From the NCBI GenBank assembly GCA_038093975.1, contig JBBPTG010000162.1, positions 1-56,543 of the forward strand: a stretch of 56,543 bases of DNA. The letters run 5' to 3'. Positions 36,501 to 47,865 of the stretch are shown one piece after another. A program made the position numbers and the translations under genes. Source of the DNA: Chalciporus piperatus. Lineage: Eukaryota > Basidiomycota > Agaricomycetes > Boletales > Boletaceae. Numbering within the stretch: the stretch's first letter is position 1; each line of letters opens with the position of its first letter. The notes under the pieces are model-generated. The model had not been told where the DNA came from and searched no databases. It saw only the letters and a program-made list of their open reading frames with translations.

Positions 36501-37629
36501 TTCCCTTCAGCCCACCTACTTCCCTGGCTTCGCCTTCTCCTGGCTCTGCCTGGTTTCCCACAGGCATTTCATGCCTAAATTGCTCCTCTCCGAGAACCGA
36601 GAGGGATGGTCTGCCTTCCACAAGTTGCTATTGTCGCTTTTCAAGTTTTTGGCGCCATTCTTGAAGGAAGCTGATCTGCAGCTCGCAGCCCGTGACCTTT
36701 ACCGAGGAACTCTCCGCCTTCTCTTAGTCCTCCTTCACGACTTCCCCGAGTTCCTCAGCGAGTACTACTTCAGTCTCTGTGACGTCATCCCTCCCCGTTG
36801 CATTCAACTCCGTAACATCATCATCAGCGCCTTCCCTCTCTCCATCGTTCTCCCCGACCCTCACTTACGCAACATCAAATTCGACTCCATCCCAGAAATG
36901 GGTCCCATCCCACCCATCCTGTCCGATTTTGCTTCGGGCGTTAAAAGTGCTGACCTGAGAAACGGTCTTGACCAGTACCTCCTCAACCGCGGTTCCCCTA
37001 CTTTCCTTGCGTCGCTCAAAGACCGCTTGAAGTTGTCCGTGGTTCCGGAGGGCACCACCGAAATCTACAATCTTTCTCTCATTAACTCTTTGGTAATGTA
37101 TATCGGAGTGTCGTCGGTCGCGCAGGCGAAGGCACGCAGCGGGTCGTCCGTCTTCGTCTCCAGCGACCCCGGCGTTGTTGCTCTACAGTACCTAGCCACT
37201 AATATAGATGTTGAAGGTGAGCTATATTTCATGTCATTGGTGCTCACCGCTCACATACATCTAGGACAACACCACCTTCTGAGCTCCATGGTGCTTCATC
37301 TGCGATATCCCAATGCTCATACCCACTGGTTCTCCTCCCTCCTTCTCCACCTCTTCGGTGAGGTCAAGGACGACTGCTTCCGTGAGGTGATGTCCCGCGT
37401 CCTCTTGGAGCGATTCATTGTCCACCGTCCTCACCCATGGGGAGCGCTTGTCACTTTCATCGAGCTTCTCAGGAACCAGAAGTATGAATTCTGGAACAAG
37501 GAATTCATCCGTGTTGCCCCCGAAGTCACCATGCTTCTCGAGAGTGTGAGTATCGACGCTGCCATTGTCCCGTAAGGCTGGCAACTGATGCGCAATGATC
37601 AGGTCGCGAGGTCCATCTATCAATCATAG
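30507..37629 (+). CDS. NOT1: CCR4-NOT complex scaffold subunit Not1
   Basis: The central scaffold of the CCR4-NOT deadenylase (cytoplasmic and nuclear mRNA decay and repression), about 2,100 aa from roughly a dozen exons. The start at 30507 gives MDNPPNANIHTIVKAQIVFL; the frame is open further upstream but that part has no similarity to known Not1 starts. N-terminal HEAT region: DTATLKLLIAILLNCPRDAE, LRQNASRG. The CAF1-binding MIF4G domain is near 33430-33800 (KVLFIVNNLAPSNFDAKL, ARWFANYLVDQRISAEPNNH). DUF3819 region: ERSVTIAGISTRELVTKDFA. The C-terminal NOT1 domain includes FFSSLINDLHAMEAHLG, SENREGWSAFHKLL, FLSEYYFSLCDVIPPRCIQL, RNIIISAFP and HFLFDEYKFF further upstream. It ends VARSIYQS after a final intron (37546-37602). 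One intron near 37216-37263 lacks stops. Confidence 0.95.
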
Positions 37630-38310
37630 ACTCGCTTTGTCTTTGTCGCTGCTATCTGTCGCACATCTTTGGGTTTTTCCTTTTTTTTTCTTTCTCTTTT
37701 TCAGTGTCTCTTCTTTTTCTTCTTGTCTCCGTCTCTTTCCTTATCTGCAACTCACTGTACTGTAACAACTTTTCCACCGCTACCACTCAAGTGTTGAACA
37801 AGGTGTAACACGTGAACTTTGATTATATCGAGCGCTCCTCTCCATACACTGGCATGCAGCACATGCTCCCTTTTCTCAGCACGACCTCCCCCCTCGTGAT
37901 AAATATTCCTGCGTCGTCTTTATGCGCGCTCGTTCCAGTTGTGACTGTGTGCTGTTTGTTGATAAGTTCCCCTCCTCCTCCCACCTCTTGCAGAGATCTT
38001 GTCACGATCCTTACAGTAGTATGTACAGCAAAATCCTTACATAAATATACTATTCTATGCGTATCACCTTGCACACAGCGCTGCAATTAGTGATCTGTAG
38101 ATGGTGTCCTTCGTCGCCGTGCTTTGACTCACGATCGATATTTTTTTTCCAACGCGAATCGGCAATTGTAATTTTGACGGCGACCTACTACTATCGCCAA
38201 GGTAGTTTGATCGTGAGGTCAAGTTCACGGTTGTCTCTCCGCATACCTATCCCGTAGAGTCTGTGTCTAAACCCAGTATAAAAGATGTTGATATCGACAT
38301 CTGCCAGTGC
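37630..38310. other. Intergenic region between convergent NOT1 and the S9-like gene
   Basis: It contains the 3' ends of both genes. A pyrimidine tract of about 65 nt (37674-37740) follows the NOT1 stop. A TATA-like tataaaaga at 38277 is on the wrong side for either gene and is probably chance. No gene is supported. Confidence 0.5.
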
Positions 38311-41300
38311 TTAATCCATCCACGAGATGCGTTCATTCCAGACCCATGTACCGGACATGGTTCGCTGGTCGTTGGAACCGTAAACTCTAAAATGAGATTA
38401 CGGCAGCACGAGAGGAGAACAAATGATCAAGCGTCAACTTGAGCACCTCACAAAAGGATCGAAAAAGACGGGAAAAACGTACCCAGCACCCAGCACACCT
38501 GCAGCACCGATCCCGTCCGCGCGACCATCGACGACGATCCAATCCGGCGCGAGAACCCCCGTACGAATCGGGAACAGACGAACAGCGCGCTCGAGGCCAG
38601 TCGTGTCTGTCGACTGTAGGAAGAGCGAGAGACCCTGGGAGTTGGAGGGGTGTGGTTGAAGGAACAGAATCGCTGTGGAACATCGGGTTCAGCAAAGTAT
38701 ATACAGCTACACCGGGCAAGGGGTGAGATACCAACCCGAGGATGGTCTGTCGAATTTCCGTCCGTGAAAATGCCACGCCCCGTCGACGAACGTCCACGCG
38801 CTCCCCATACGCGCTAACAATCCCTGAACGATCGGCTCGTTGGCACATCCGATAACCACGAGGTTTCCCTCTCCGATGCCCATCCCGCGTGTGCCACAGG
38901 TGCGCTCGCCGAAATCGCGGACGTCACGGACGCTGAGTATCTGGACGTCGAGCGCGTGGAAAAGTTGGAGCATATGTGCGATGCGCTGCGCTGCTGTGAG
39001 CTCGGGGGAGGTCTTAAGCGTGGGGACGAGTAGGGTCAGCGGGCCTCGTGTGGTAAGGATTGCTTGGAGCCGCTGGTACGGTGGGTATACAGGAGAGATC
39101 TGCGGGAGGACCTACAGGTACGCGCCGATCAGAACGTATAGCATAGAATGCACGTATGGACATACCTTCCAAGTCGACTCGTATTGGAGCCCCGAGGCCT
39201 TGACTTCCTTCGAAAAGTACATTACATGACCCGCATCACCGGAATGGATTTGAACCTCTTCTCCGTCGATTTTCAGTACTGTCGTCGCGTTCCGTCCGCC
39301 ATATGCATCACCCCAAGCATTGTCAATGAGCGAGAACACCGAGACGTTTGTCGTCCGCACTTCCACTCGCCCACCAGGCGCGTCAGACCTACTCCTTACC
39401 TGCAGTCGACCAAGCCTACACATTTCCACATCATCAGCAAACCGCCACTTTACCCTTCGAGTATGCTATACGCATGTACACTCACATCCCTGGCGTAGTC
39501 AGTGCATGTATGCGCCATCCGTTCATCGACCCGCTCTCGGCGGGAACTGCCACTGTGAGTGTGAAACTTGATGGCTGGAAAGAGTGCTTGGAGAAGTATA
39601 CGCGATCCAAGAAGGCTTGGACGTGCTCGTTGGACAAGACGTCTGGATACCAATGGGGTTGTCCGGGATCCTCATGATACCTACACTCACGTCAGTAAAT
39701 CAGATATGAAGCTTAGATAACAGGAGAAGTACGCACGTTACATCTGCATCGGGATCCCAAGTTTTCAATATCCCGACCTGCTCGCGTGTCTGCCACGTTG
39801 GGACATTATCGTCGTCGCCCCTTACAACGATGAATACCATCACGATCAGTTATCGGGCTGCGAAAGAGTTGATAGAACAAAACTCACCCATGCACGGCCA
39901 ACACAGGCTTCCCCACCAAATTTCCGATGAACAAATCATTATCGTCCGGCGTGAGCGAGCTGTCGAGTATCGCACGCAACGCCGGATCTATGAAATGCGC
40001 AAAACGGCTCATGCACCACGAGACGTAAGCCTGGGATTTGATATATCCAGCTGCCGGGACAACTAGAACAAACTGAGGAGACTCGAAGGTAAGACAGTGG
40101 CACACACAGGACTCACCCGCGCAAACTCGATCAGGCATCCGACTAGCCATATACCATGCCCCCTGTCCACCATTCGAGTGGCCCATGAGGATGACACGAG
40201 TTTCGGGATCGAAACCCCATTTTGCCCACCTACCAACACCAGAAGTGGACAGGATGCTCGAGAGGGCTGGGACAGCTGCGAATGCATCGGCAGAAGAGGG
40301 TCCGTGCCAATCGAGGCCCTGATGAGGACATTGGATGGAATACAAAGGGTTTGACAAAAAATTGCTGACTCACCCAAGCAGTTCTTCCCTGTGGCATCAC
40401 AATCCATGCATACTTTTGACGTGGAAGAGCGTCCGACCAGAAAGATTGCGCGATGATGTCTACGCCCGCGCCATCTAGCGTCGACCACAAAAGTTTTTAA
40501 CACCTGTATCAACATCAGCGTTGAACCTGACTCACGAAGAGCGAGGATGGGCTCTTTGCCTCGACAATCATTCGTTTTCTTGTCCCGTTTCAGGCCAACA
40601 TCCCCGAATGCCTCCTTCGGGGGTTTCACCACGAATATAGTCGGCATGGACTTGGCATAAAAGTAGGTGGCGTGGATAGGGACATGTTCGTCCTCCGTCC
40701 ACATCGAAACATGCGTGATTGGAAGCGAAACACGGAGGATGAACGATCCATGATCCCCAGTCTCCGACAGATCACTGATCGGCTCAACCGACGAGACGGA
40801 GGAAGATGGCACGAATATAAGCTCGACATTCAACTCCTTGACGTCCTCCGAGATTCTTTCAGTCGCTGAGATATTTAACAAAAGAGGTACAATCCGAGTC
40901 TGCGTCGGGGCAACGCGTACGGGTATCCCCTCGAGGAGTTCGAGGGACAATGAGGGTGGAAGGGGTGTCAGACCAGGAACAACGCTGGCGCCGACGACTG
41001 ACCAGTAGCCTTGCTCTTCGCTAGCCTGACGTCCAAAATCGATGCATTGCACACCGATGCCGATTGCTCGTCCGAAGGGCGTGCCATCAACGATGTGAGG
41101 TGTTATCGAGTGTGCGGGAACGTGCAGAACCGGCGCTTTTTCGATGCAGCGCAAGGAAGATATGGGAACACGCGGAAATTGAAGGGAGATGGAGAAGTTG
41201 AGAGTCAAAATTGGATACGGGGAAGTATATGCCCTAGGGTCCCCAAAAAGGCGGATCTACATAGAGAATCATGAACGATTGGCATGAAAAGGACCTCACA

Positions 41301-42159
41301 ATGGGAACTTCATGGCGAAGAAGTTGAAGGTAAACATACCTCATAAACCCCGCATACGATCACCTCGTACTTCGTCACCTTCACATTCCTGGCAGGCGAT
41401 ACAGGAAACATAACCAGCTGGGCTGGTGGCCTCTCCAGGGCGTATATATTCCCAGAATACCACTCGGGGACATGGGTCTTTCTCTCCGGCGAGTCAGGGG
41501 GTGGAAGAATAGTAAAGAAAGCTCCTTGGAGAAGCTCCGTACGAAGAAAAGGCTCAGCTTCTGCGCTACAGTCTCCCTGGGGTGGCGGATAGACTGAAAG
41601 CCAGCCCCTTAAGACGTTCGTATGTTGAAGACCTGCCCAGCCTTCCGTTGCTCGTATCTGGTTCCAGGGAACGGAAGGGTGCGAAACAAGTATGGTACCA
41701 TGAGGATCAGCTGTCGTGCGTGACCAGGACGCGTAGGATGTGTGCGTGAGTGAGGTAGGGTATTTCGTTGGGTCCGAGTCAGTGGTGGTCTCGATCGGCG
41801 AGGAAACTGGACCAGAGGAACGAACGCGATGGTTGAATCCGAGTTTTAGCAGGGCTCAGGAAGGAAGGACTCACGATCGAGTGGATAGGCGGGGGACAGA
41901 AAGTGTTGTTCGCGAGCGTGAACCGGGAATGGGCCAAGAACCTATCGTCGATGATTCAGAGCAGAGTCGGAGTGTCTAGAGAAGTCAAACGCACATCCCA
42001 ATCACGATCCAACTCGATACGCCAACCACTGGTTGTACTCGATAAGGTTGTGTTCATCCTAACTGTGAATCTCTGTGATTCAAACGGACGTGAATTCAAG
42101 GAATATTTTATGAGACCGGTGGACCCAATCTCAGTGAGTCTGACGCAACCAATTTCCAT
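38311..42159 (-). CDS. Prolyl-oligopeptidase-like (peptidase S9 / esterase-fold) protein
   Basis: Large alpha/beta-hydrolase-fold protein of a family widespread in basidiomycetes. Exon 1 (42159-41995) reads MEIGCVRLTEIGSTGLIK and ends RDWD. After splicing it continues VLGPFPVHAREQHFLSPAYP. The nucleophile elbow is GHSNGGQGAWYMASRMP (near 40180), preceded by WGLDWHGPSSADAF. The likely acid is in GGDDDNVPTWQTREQ and the histidine in YHEDPGQPHWYPDV (near 39660). The C-terminal part has DWIVVDGRADGIGAAGVLGA. The last exon, 38311-38386, is small (ends SGTWVWNERISWMD) and is joined in phase by a GTACGT donor at GCTGG. No signal peptide is apparent. Whether it is a peptidase or an esterase cannot be told from sequence. 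At least eight introns. Confidence 0.82.
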
Positions 42160-42770
42160 GCCCTAGGCTGTCGTTCACAACATACTCCATATCAGCATCC
42201 GCTATCTTACACTCATGAGTCTCGAACCCCCGCCGTATTGTCCTCGAGCTTTGTGGGGGGGTGAACGAGCACCACCCTATGGACTCTAGGTTATTGACAG
42301 TCTCAGTGACAGACGAGGATAGTTAATCAAGAGACCACATTGATCATTGTATCACACTGCTCGTTTTCGCAGAACGACGTGGCGCGAAATTGGAAGGAGG
42401 GACATACAGGCTATACACTGGTGTTGCATTGCGAGCTTATCAGGAACATACCAATGGAGCAGAGGAGGGCGTGATTTGGGCGCAATCTCGGTTCCAGATC
42501 CTATAATGATGGCTGGCGCTGAGGCTTGAGGCCGAGGTTCAAATCAATTCGGAGGCAAAGAAGTACGATCATGCGCAACTGCCAACACTTCGTCAGACAC
42601 GGCGTAAAGTCAGTCGCATGCTGGAGCGATCGGATGCCAGTGGTGCTTGAGCGAACAAGAAAAGACAGCATACAAACACGCGAAATAAATGTCAAGAGAT
42701 TACACATCGTAGCACACCTCCTGCTGCTCTAGCGCCTCCTAATCTGCTACAAGTTGCTTCCGCGACGCGG
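42160..42770. other. Interval without a supported gene
   Basis: It lies between the S9-like gene start (-) and the TMA7 stop (-), so it contains the promoter of the S9-like gene. Short frames seen here (for example 42501-42707 on -) have no recognisable motif. Confidence 0.45.
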
Positions 42771-43343
42771 TTATTTCTTTCCAGAAGACCTAGTAATATG
42801 TGACATCGCATGAAATCGACAATGCAAAAAGATATTCGACGTACTTCTTGATGCCACCGCCCGGTGCGCCACCTGGTCGAATTCGTAACGATCAATTCAT
42901 GATCGTAGTAATGAGTGCACCCATACCTTTGGTAGCTGTGTGTGACATTACCGATCAGGCAAAATTGCGCGTGATCAAGCAGCGGAAAGAATTTCGCGGT
43001 GCGAGTTGGAAAGACATAATCGTACGGATCACAATCAGGTTTTGCGCGGCGGCCAAATCATCAGCTGGTAGATATATCGGAGGGCAAGTCGTGGGTACCA
43101 TTCTCTCGTGCAGCCTTCAAAGCGGCCTGGTCAGCCTTTTGCTTCTCCTTGAAGGCCACTTCTTCATCATCCATATCTTTGTGCTCCTTTTTAGGGGCCT
43201 GTAGTCATGGAGCATCCGTTGAATAACACGAGGAGACGAGGATGATCGGTGGGGCGATTCGAAAAAGTGGGAGTTGTTTGGGAGTATAAACGCATGTCTG
43301 TACACACCTTCAATGGCTTCAGCTTTCCCCCTTGTCGCGACAT
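42771..43343 (-). CDS. TMA7: Translation machinery-associated protein 7
   Basis: A 63-residue protein split over five exons, easily missed by ORF finding. Exons on the minus strand: 43343-43308, 43198-43099, 42935-42927, 42872-42845 and 42789-42771. Phases agree at every junction. Translation: MSRQGGKLKPLK, APKKEHKDMDDEEVAFKEKQ, KADQAALKAAREN, ATKGGAPGGGIKKSSGKK, then TAA. This matches the family's fixed plan of basic start, acidic and helical middle, and tail GGGIKKSGKK, and its usual length of about 64 residues. Tma7 is a small ribosome-associated protein affecting translation. Exon 3 is 9 nt (CTACCAAAG) and exon 5 is 19 nt. Confidence 0.9.
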
Positions 43344-43639
43344 CCCAGATGAGTATGATCAGTGGACAAGTGAAGGGGACAGAACCAAGTGGTTTGGGGA
43401 CGAAAAACTTACCGCCACAATTCGGTGCAAATGTAACTAAAATAGGCAATTTTGGCACGAAAATGCGTTCATAGGCGACAGATCTCGCTCCAACTTTACT
43501 CCCTCCCTCCCTGATTCTCCCGCGTTTGAGTCGCGTTTTCATTGAAGATATCTCAGGATGCGATGGACCAGACGTTCTTGTTGTCGAACGTCGCACCACA
43601 GGTCGGCGCCGGGTTCAGATTCGTCGCCCGAGGAAGGTG
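43344..43639. other. Leader region of TMA7
   Basis: This interval precedes the TMA7 start codon and follows the NUC1 relic on the same strand. A minus-strand open frame crosses it (KTRLKRGRIREGGSKVGARS) but does not resemble the missing part of NUC1 or another family. I take it as promoter and leader. Confidence 0.4.
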
Positions 43640-44030
43640 CGAGTGGGGATTTGCCGAGGGAGGCCAAGGTGCGGTCTGAAAAGACGCGACGAGGTGGGAC
43701 GGGATGGGATTGTTTGGGTCAAAATACGGATACGAGAACGGGCTGGGGCGATGGAACTCACCCAGGCGGGATGACGGAGCCGTCGGTCGTAAGCAACCGT
43801 GTATGCTTTGCGCACGAGCAAGTCTGGTATGGGTCCTACAGCATGCACAACATTCAGCTGCTATTCCTGCTCACCGCACCAGTACCATACCTGGGTGACC
43901 ATACTTGAGCACGGGAGATGTTGGTGCAGTTGTAGTGAGTACCGCCGTCGATATCTTTGCGCTTTGGGGCCAAGGTTGATGACGGGTGGGGGAGGTGGGA
44001 GGGTCCTCTGGTTGTTGCGAGATCTCAATC
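43640..44030 (-). pseudogene. Truncated NUC1 / mitochondrial endonuclease G relic
   Basis: The minus strand encodes the segment before the nuclease core of NUC1. TTAPTSPVLKYGHPG is joined by a clean intron (gtatgg...ctgtag) to GPIPDLLVRKAYTVAYDRRL and RHPAW. After the next intron, ACCGCA (TA of the expected TAEHLTLAS) runs straight into TTGGCCTCCCTCGGC in another frame (LASLGKSPLAPSSGDESEPG). About 10 bases that would encode EHLT are missing and the frame is broken. The catalytic DRGH region and everything after it are absent; the TMA7 leader begins instead. NUC1 is a mitochondrial DNA/RNA nuclease with roles in cell death. The mitochondrial presequence is also not identifiable. Confidence 0.75.
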
Positions 44031-44039
44031 TTTGTCCAG

Positions 44040-44462
44040 ATGACGAGAGCGACAAATATACGACGCTCTGAACTCGTTTTACCCCCGGAGATAGTGTCGA
44101 ATGTTGTTGTTCAATACTTTGCGTCGATGAAACTCCGCATCAATGGCACCCCAAAGTTTCCGCTAGTGCAGTCGCTTTGCTTATTGAACGTCACAGGCCT
44201 AGGCAGCAAGTCATCATGCGCTATTGCGAAATCATGGATCGAGTCGTTTCCTCTCGCGTCCGAGGTGTATATCACCCCTCGAGATGCCAAAGGCTTCTCT
44301 GAAGCGCTAGGGATCCCGGTGCCTGGTGACCCTCAAGAAGGCTCTGCCCTGTGGCCTAGCCTCCGTCACATTGCACTCGTTTCACCAGACTCTAATGAAC
44401 CCGTTGTACCTATCCCGAGATCGGAGTATCCTCCGTCGAATGCTTGGATCCTTTCACGGTGA
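44040..44462 (+). CDS. Hypothetical F-box/LRR-like fragment
   Basis: Open frame from an ATG at 44040: MTRATNIRRSELVLPPEIVS, later WIESFPLASEVYITPRDAKG and ALWPSLRHIALVSPDSNEPV. The WPSLRHIALVSPD pattern resembles the leucine-rich part of agaricomycete F-box proteins, and LPPEIVSNVVVQYF could be a degraded F-box-like helix. It stops at 44461-44463 unless the GTGACT there is a donor. A further open frame, 44598-44987 (+), may be a following exon but has no motif. It is probably a fragment or a decaying gene. Confidence 0.35.
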   Translation: MTRATNIRRSELVLPPEIVSNVVVQYFASMKLRINGTPKFPLVQSLCLLNVTGLGSKSSCAIAKSWIESFPLASEVYITPRDAKGFSEALGIPVPGDPQEGSALWPSLRHIALVSPDSNEPVVPIPRSEYPPSNAWILSR

Positions 44463-44936
44463 CTCTCTACTCCTTTAGTATATTCCCATCCCCCTATGCC
44501 GTTTGGTTTCAAATGGATATCTGTATAGAAATGATCAAACTCGTTACATCTCGCATATGATGGTGCCCGACCGCTGAATTCTCTCTTCTGCCTTTGCATG
44601 TTGCTTTGCTGGGCCATATGGGAAGTCGAAACCGAAATCCCTCTCGGATCTTTATATCTCTTTTTACACGACAACCTTGACCGCACTATTCGTGCTCGTG
44701 AACAACGTCCATCGGACTCCGTCAATGGCAAGCCACATTTCCTTGCCGTTGGTCAAGCTCAGGCTCCTGGAGAGAACGTGCTTACCTGTGTCAATGCCGA
44801 GCTGGACAACCTGGCACAACGTATCTCGTCCCTGACAGCATTCACCTGCATTCATGGCCAAGATGCCAAAGTTTCCCAGGTCGCCAAACAACTGAACCAA
44901 AAGGAGCAAGTTCGCTCACCTCGCCTGCCACGGTAC

Positions 44937-45440
44937 TTATCCCAAGTTGACCTTGGCGAATTTGGGTTTGAATCGTTCCAGAGATGAGACGGAGTTGTGG
45001 AGCTCGGCGGTACGAACGTCGTTCATGAATTGGACATAATCATACTCGAACTTCGAGGCGTTGATCAAGTCGAGCGACCACGTCACAGGAGTGGACCCGT
45101 GGAGTCTGAACCGCAGGTTTCGTAGGCTTGGGACGCTGAGTCTGGGCTCTCAATAAGGCCGTTGTTGGGACATTCAAGTTTGTGAGACGGACTTGGAGGT
45201 GAGTGAGTGGCGACGATATCATTCGCGATAGCCCGTGAAATTACATAAAGTTAATGATGTAGCCTTAGCTGTCGTCGTTCACGGAGTCACGTACCACCAC
45301 TGTTATATTTACCTTGGGCCAAGAATTGTGACGTTGTAAGCCTCTCGGTCGAACAACCTGACGGCGATCCTGTCTTGTACCAACCGAAGCAGTCGATTGG
45401 AGTCGTGAGCACAGTCAAGTCAGCAGAACATAAGATACAC
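44937..45440 (-). pseudogene. F-box/LRR-like gene remnant, C-terminal part
   Basis: On the minus strand LLRLVQDRIAVRLFDREAYN is followed, after a possible intron, by SPLTHLQVRLTNLNVPTTAL. The reading then shifts by one base into LSVPSLRNLRFRL, TPVTWSLDLINASKFEYDYV and finally VSSLERFKPKFAKVNLG with TAA at 44937-44939. The leucine-spaced segments resemble LRR/F-box proteins, and the one-base shift near 45150 suggests a pseudogene. It converges on the plus-strand fragment at 44040-44462. Confidence 0.4.
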
Positions 45441-45593
45441 CTTCACTGCTTCATCTGTAAGTACATCTATTTAGTGAGGAATAAATAATGAGTTAGAAGA
45501 AGCTCGAACGATGTCGTGTGTCTATATCCAGAACGACCATCTATTATCCAACCTATCCAATAGAACCCCAAAAATCAAGGACTAGAAAATATT

Positions 45594-47753
45594 TCAATCC
45601 GGAAGTATCAATGAGGTGATGTTCTTGGCTTTCTCGAGGGAATTCACGCCCCCTAGTTGGGCCTCGGTTAGCGAATTGTATATGGGGCACAGGTTGTCCC
45701 ATGCGTCTACGGACGGCGTGAGTGCAGTCCACGAAGCGAAGTGAGATGCTTACCTGGGAGTGCGCCGATATGTTTCCGCACCCCCGACGGATTCTCAGCC
45801 ATCACTATGGCGAACCCACTACAAGAATCGTCAACAAGTATTAACATCGCAAGGCGGGAGAACTGACGCTTCTAAATGCCAGTCAATATGACTATAAAAC
45901 TGAGCGTTAGGATAGGTCACTAGTACGAGTTTTATAAGGTCGTACCAATGGAGGAACCATGGGCCAGGATTGTCGGTCACCCATCGAATAACCATCTGTT
46001 GACCTTGTGTACCAGCAGACGTGACGTCTCGACGAACGGGGTTCTTGTAGTTGAAAGTTCCATTGGTGCCACTGGCAGCACTTTGGACGACATCGAAAGC
46101 ATGCTGCAAGACAAGTTAGACGAGTACATGGTCGGTTGAATACACACGAACACCGTGCAAATGAATCGGGTGCTGTAGTGGATATGAGCCGCCGTACACC
46201 ACTAGGTGAGGACAGGAAACGTACGGGACCACCAAGGCCAACAATTATCATCGTTAGTTCAACAACCTTGTTAGGTTCCAACACAAAGACACTCCCGTTT
46301 GGCATGAGGTCGGTTGCCTCTTGTGCACCGCTAAGGATCTGCAGAAGCACAGGCGCAGGAGGAGGCCTGTACCGAACGCCATTCAAGTAGAATACTCCGC
46401 CGCTGTTGTTTACGTAAACGCGAACATTGATGTCTGCTTTTCCATACTCGGGGATGCCGGGTGCTCCGGGATCAATGAGAGCGTGGAGGTGTTGTTCCAG
46501 CAAGGGCATCGCACTGGTAGTATATTCGGTCGTCGGGTCTTCGTTTGGCGCACCGCTATATCGCAAAATGGCAGAATTGAGTCCCCCGGTAAAGCTTGAG
46601 TTGCGAAAGTTCGGAAGGGCTCTTATCCAATAGTTGCCGATGGGGTTCGTTGCGTTCATTACAACGGAGTAGCGTTGCCCGGGAAAGACTTGGAGTGAGT
46701 CGACAAGGAGAGGCTCCGTCAAAACGCCATCGGCCTCGATTACAGTGAGATTGTGCCCGTCAATTGAAAACACGAAGTTCGGAGAGCAGGCCATCCCGAC
46801 CAAACGGAAGCGATAGCGCTTGCCATATTCGACGTTTATAGCAGCAAGTTCTGACTTGGGCCCGCCTTGGTAACGCCCAAACCCGTTGATCAGTGTTGAA
46901 TTGGGGGTGACACCAATAATATGGGCCAAGACTGGTGAGACAGTGTGATACCTTTTCAAGTGTCCGACTCAGCAATATATTTCGCTGAGTAACGAGAACT
47001 CACCAGTCAGCAAGGGTTATCACTGTCGATTCTGAGAGGCTATGTCAGCACGAGATGCAGGGATTACATGCCACTCACCGTCATCCACATCGTACAAGTG
47101 ATGATAAGGGTCCTCCGGATCATAGATGACCATAGGTCCCCTCAGACCGTCGCACATTTGAGATGAGTAGTGCGAGTGGTACCAATGCGTTCCCGCTTGG
47201 TTTCCCACACTGAACCGGTGAAGGAATGAATCGTTCTGGGCAATCAGACATTGTGTGACGAACGACACGCCATCGACATAGTTGGTGCCATTTTGAAAGA
47301 GTCCGTGCCAATGCTGAAGGAAGCGTGAATTACCTTCCAGAGCTGAAAAACGATGTACATACCACACTCGTACTTAGGAGCATGTCCGGATCCTGTAGTT
47401 TATTGACCACATTGATTTCGAAACGTTCTCCCTTCACCGAGTTTAGGTTGGGCGCTTCAAAACGACACGAATCGGCCACACCTTGTAAGCCTTGATGAGT
47501 GGTCCCGGAAAGGTACCTCCCGCGAGGGTGGTCCTTGGTGATGTTGTTAGCATGAGTGTCTCCACGAATAAAAGGAAACTCACGAGCGTAAGAATCCATC
47601 TGGCGCAATCATCCGGTTGGAAATAGTCAAGTTAGTGACCGGTCCAACCGAATTCCGGAGTGGTAGGAGTGGAGTTGTTTGTGAACGCGACACGATAGAT
47701 GCAGCATAGCTGGTTGGAAGAAGTAAAAGGGCGAACGAAAACCAAATATACAT
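45594..47753 (-). CDS. lcc: Laccase (multicopper oxidase)
   Basis: Secreted benzenediol:oxygen oxidoreductase; oxidises phenols at the T1 copper and reduces O2 to water at the trinuclear cluster. Signal peptide [17 protein letters not shown], then a mature start [20 protein letters not shown]. All four copper signatures are intact after splicing: L1 [16 protein letters not shown]2 [20 protein letters not shown]3 HPIHLHGHAFDVV (split by an intron) and L4 [18 protein letters not shown] (also split). The T1 axial position, ten residues after the L4 cysteine, is Phe, as in laccases usually classed as high redox potential. It ends [16 protein letters not shown]. Eight or more introns. The family's usual length is about 520 residues and this fits. 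Confidence 0.93.
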
Positions 47754-47857
47754 TACAAAGAACTTAGATAACAACCACTGATCGCTGAGAACTAGCAGCG
47801 ATACACGGTATGTGGTCACTGGTGGAATGGGTGTTCATCCCCATCAAGTTGTTCCGG

Positions 47858-47865
47858 TTATATAG
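47858..47865 (-). promoter_or_regulatory. TATA box of the laccase gene
   Basis: CTATATAA on the minus strand, about 105 bp before the laccase ATG at 47753. Spacing and sequence suit a regulated fungal promoter. The upstream interval to 48513 is otherwise free of genes. Confidence 0.6.
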
